Source: Pyrodictiaceae archaeon
Lineage (GTDB): Archaea; Thermoproteota; Thermoprotei_A; Sulfolobales; Pyrodictiaceae
NCBI GenBank assembly: GCA_015520245.1
Contig: WAQM01000141.1
Coordinates: 1-7,013, forward strand
Direction of reading: 5' to 3'
DNA length: 7,013 nt
The position numbers were made by a program, and so were the translations under genes. The notes below the pieces were generated by a model, which saw only the letters and a program-made list of their open reading frames with translations, was not told where the DNA came from and made no database searches. How positions within the stretch are numbered: position 1 is the first letter of the stretch; each line of letters opens with the position of its first letter. Shown piece after piece: positions 5,677-7,013 of the stretch.

Positions 5677-5908
5677 CATCAACTTGTTGGGCGTAGGCGT
5701 CGGCGGCCCCACTAAGCGCAGTGAGGTAACCTCGTTAGCATCGATTGAGACTAAGGTGGATCCTGACCAGCAAGGGGGATGGCGACTGCAAGCTGCGGCC
5801 GTGGCTCTACAAGGGTAGACTCCCAGCTAGGTTTAGAGGGCTCCTCTCTGGCAGTGATGTACGCCGATGTCTTCGCTTACGACAACGCGGTGTTCTGCTC
5901 ACGGTAGG

Positions 5909-5924
5909 GCTGCGAAGGCGCAGC
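5909..5924. promoter_or_regulatory. Hairpin next to the methyltransferase promoter
   Basis: GCTGCG (5909-5914) and CGCAGC (5919-5924) form a perfect 6-bp stem with a 4-base loop, ending one base before the TTAAA box. It could be an operator overlapping the transcription-factor-B element or the end of an upstream transcript. No T-run follows, so an intrinsic terminator is not indicated. Confidence 0.3.
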
Positions 5925-5930
5925 GTTAAA
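5925..5930 (+). promoter_or_regulatory. TATA-like box of the methyltransferase gene
   Basis: GTTAAA is the only AT-rich hexamer in the 60 bases before the aKMT start. Its centre lies about 41 nt upstream of the ATG, predicting a message start near 5954 with a leader of about 15 nt. Confidence 0.4.
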
Positions 5931-5968
5931 CTGCGGGGGCGGGCTGCGGAGGGCGCGGGCGCCGAGCC

Positions 5969-6451
5969 ATGGGTGTAAGGGTGCCCTTCGTCCCGACGCC
6001 CCTGCCCGTGGTGCGCAAGATGCTCGAACTGGCCGGCGCCGGCCCCGGCGACGTGCTCTACGACCTGGGCTGCGGCGACGGGAGGATCCCGATCGTGGCG
6101 GTGAAGGAGTTCGGCGTCAGCCGCGCGGTGTGCGTTGAGCTCAGGCACGACCTCATAGTCGAGGCTCAGCGGAGGGCTAGGGAGGCCGGCGTCGCCGACC
6201 GCATCGAGTTCCGGGAGGAGGACATGTTCGAGACTTACGTGGGCGACGCCACAGTGGTCACGCTCTACCTCCTGACCAGCGTCAACGACGCGCTCGCCCC
6301 CAAGCTGGAGCGCGAGCTCAGCGACGGCGCCAGGGTCGTGTCTCACGAGTTCCAGATAACGAGCTGGAGGCCACTGCTGCTGGCGACGATCTACGACGAC
6401 GGGCTGAGCCACAACCTGTACCTGTACGTCAAGGGCTACCACAAGCGGTAG
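5969..6451 (+). CDS. aKMT-type protein lysine methyltransferase
   Basis: A 160-residue, single-domain class I SAM-dependent methyltransferase. PFVPTPLPVVRKMLELA (6-22) is the family's N-terminal signature. Motif I is VLYDLGCGDGRI (29-40). E57 in VCVELR ends strand 2 and should hold the ribose hydroxyls, E84-D85 forms the adenine-side acidic pair, and VVTLYLLTSVN (96-106) is the motif IV strand with following helix. RVVSHEF (122-128) and a C-terminal hairpin (about 148-155) complete the sheet. Size and motifs match crenarchaeal aKMT, shown in Sulfolobus to methylate lysines of many proteins, including Cren7, with broad specificity and related in fold to Dot1. Lysine methylation is thought to aid protein stability at high temperature. 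The ATG is followed immediately by the family signature; GGAGGG (5948-5953) is too far for a normal ribosome site, so a short-leader message is likely. Another small-molecule or protein methyltransferase is possible but less likely. Confidence 0.82.
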   Translation: MGVRVPFVPTPLPVVRKMLELAGAGPGDVLYDLGCGDGRIPIVAVKEFGVSRAVCVELRHDLIVEAQRRAREAGVADRIEFREEDMFETYVGDATVVTLYLLTSVNDALAPKLERELSDGARVVSHEFQITSWRPLLLATIYDDGLSHNLYLYVKGYHKR

Positions 6452-6475
6452 GGTTTTGCCCCACTCAGCGGGGAC

Positions 6476-6491
6476 GCCCGGGTGGCCGGGC
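6476..6491 (+). promoter_or_regulatory. Hairpin presenting the ribosome site of the last gene
   Basis: GCCCGG (6476-6481) and CCGGGC (6486-6491) form a perfect 6-bp stem whose 4-base loop is GTGG. It ends one base before the TTG start. The best ribosome-site match, GGGTGG, overlaps the loop. It lies between two same-strand genes 41 nt apart, so it would be transcribed if they form an operon. Confidence 0.35.
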
Positions 6492-6492
6492 C

Positions 6493-7013
6493 TTGCAGGT
6501 CAAGCCTAGGGTGCTCGTGCTACTCTCGGAGGAGGGCAGGATAGTCGAGAGGAAGGTTATCGAGACCAGCCGGGTGGCCGAGGTGGCCAAGGAGGTCGCG
6601 GCGAGGGCCCTGGGCCGGTGGGACCCCTCGAGCAGCGACTTCACGGTCATAAGGTCGGAGCTCGAGCTCAGGTACAAACTGCCGATAAGCCCTGACCTCT
6701 ACGACGTGCTGGCGGAGCTCAACCTGCCCCGGGAGGTCGAGGGGGGCGAGCTCGTGGTGAAGGTCCCGGTCTACACCATAAGCTTCGACAACGCGTGGAT
6801 GGCAGACAGCTACTACGACAGGAGGATGTACGTGGTGGCGCTTGTCTTCGACGAGGAGGGGTTGAGGCAGGTCGAGGACTACGCGCGCGAGGCGACGAGG
6901 GGGCCCAAGAGGGTGGGCTCGGGCCTTGAGCTGGACGAGGAGGCGCTGAGGAGGCTGGAGGAGGGCCTGCGCGAAGCGGAGGCCGGGGGGCGCCGCCGCA
7001 GAGGGAGGGGCGG
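6493..7013 (+). CDS. Conserved crenarchaeal hypothetical protein, 3' end outside window (DUF2286-like?)
   Basis: An open frame of 173 complete codons running off the right edge. TTG is chosen as start because GGGTGG lies about 7 nt upstream; the frame is open further left but has no start codon until it enters the methyltransferase gene. The N-terminal part has strands (VLVLLSEEGRIVERKVIE, 7-24), a helix, then WDPSSSDFTVIRSE, VVKVPVYTISFDNAWMADSYYDRRMYVVALVF and similar conserved-looking stretches. From memory this resembles the archaeal DUF2286 family, whose function is unknown; I could not verify it. The last 40 or so residues are charged, helical and end in a Gly-Arg-rich run, which looks like an extension and possibly a nucleic-acid-binding tail. 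No signal peptide or membrane segment. Codon use is native. It may be cotranscribed with the methyltransferase. Confidence 0.75.
   Translation, partial: MQVKPRVLVLLSEEGRIVERKVIETSRVAEVAKEVAARALGRWDPSSSDFTVIRSELELRYKLPISPDLYDVLAELNLPREVEGGELVVKVPVYTISFDNAWMADSYYDRRMYVVALVFDEEGLRQVEDYAREATRGPKRVGSGLELDEEALRRLEEGLREAEAGGRRRRGRG

Larger units (their letters stand above)
5677..5968. other. Intergenic stretch with possible gene remnants
   Basis: About 290 bases without a convincing gene. Three overlapping short frames are open in part. One (5779-5907) encodes 42 codons whose second half (5848-5904) has coding-like codons, but its AAGGGGG site abuts the ATG with no spacing. Another (5745-5978) would overrun the next start and has a basic, low-complexity end. 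Small dyads occur at 5722-5732 (GAGGTAACCTC) and 5835-5847 (AGAGG/CCTCT). I read this as decayed or non-coding tail of the low-GC insert. Confidence 0.4.

Noticed and set aside
5101..5732. GAGGT..ACCTC palindromes at 5101-5113 and 5722-5732 flanking the low-GC ORF, considered as terminal repeats of a mobile element.
   Set aside because: Only 5-bp arms with different spacers and no shared flanks or target duplication.
5807..6442. 211-codon minus-strand frame opposite the methyltransferase gene.
   Set aside because: Antisense shadow; the + product carries all class I methyltransferase motifs.

Overview
The window looks like chromosome of a hyperthermophilic crenarchaeon (Thermoproteota). The evidence is high GC, heavy use of AGG, ATA and GAG codons, GTG and TTG starts, short purine-rich ribosome sites, and a gene set known mainly or only from archaea: XPB helicase, the PINA ATPase, Hjc resolvase and an aKMT-type lysine methyltransferase. 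No 16S rRNA or other marker is present, so order-level placement is not possible. Desulfurococcales- or Acidilobales-like GC-rich lineages are a guess.

Layout. (1) Left part, + strand: an XPB-family DNA helicase whose frame is still open at the left edge, then a conserved-looking beta-rich protein with no recognised function. (2) Between these genes and the opposing operon lies a small RNA gene that open-reading-frame analysis misses. It is a complete archaeal box C/D sRNA (C, D', C' and D boxes, two 12-nt guides, closing stem) at 2621-2679, antisense to the last codons of hjc. Its guides match, from memory of conserved rRNA sequence, two sites in domain IV of 23S rRNA. (3) Minus-strand operon: PINA (PIN nuclease domain plus PilT/VirB11-like ATPase plus C-terminal KH-like domain), followed 7 nt later by hjc. 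In Sulfolobus these proteins bind each other, with PINA driving branch migration and Hjc cutting the junction, so this is a compact archaeal counterpart of RuvAB-RuvC. (4) A divergent 148-bp promoter region leads rightward to a 70-residue winged-helix protein. The same 9-mer lies at almost the same distance upstream of both divergent starts. (5) 5053-5968 is a gene-poor stretch with clearly lower GC in its middle. It carries one orphan ORF of atypical codon use, a cluster of palindromes over that ORF's start, an orphan TATA-like box and likely remnants. It looks like an acquired or decaying insert. (6) Right part: an aKMT-type protein lysine methyltransferase and a 3'-truncated crenarchaeal hypothetical gene (possibly DUF2286).

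The theme is DNA repair and recombination (XPB, PINA, Hjc), with rRNA modification (C/D sRNA) and protein modification (lysine methylation) alongside. No tRNA, rRNA, CRISPR array, IS element or integrase was found. All promoter and target assignments are made by eye.
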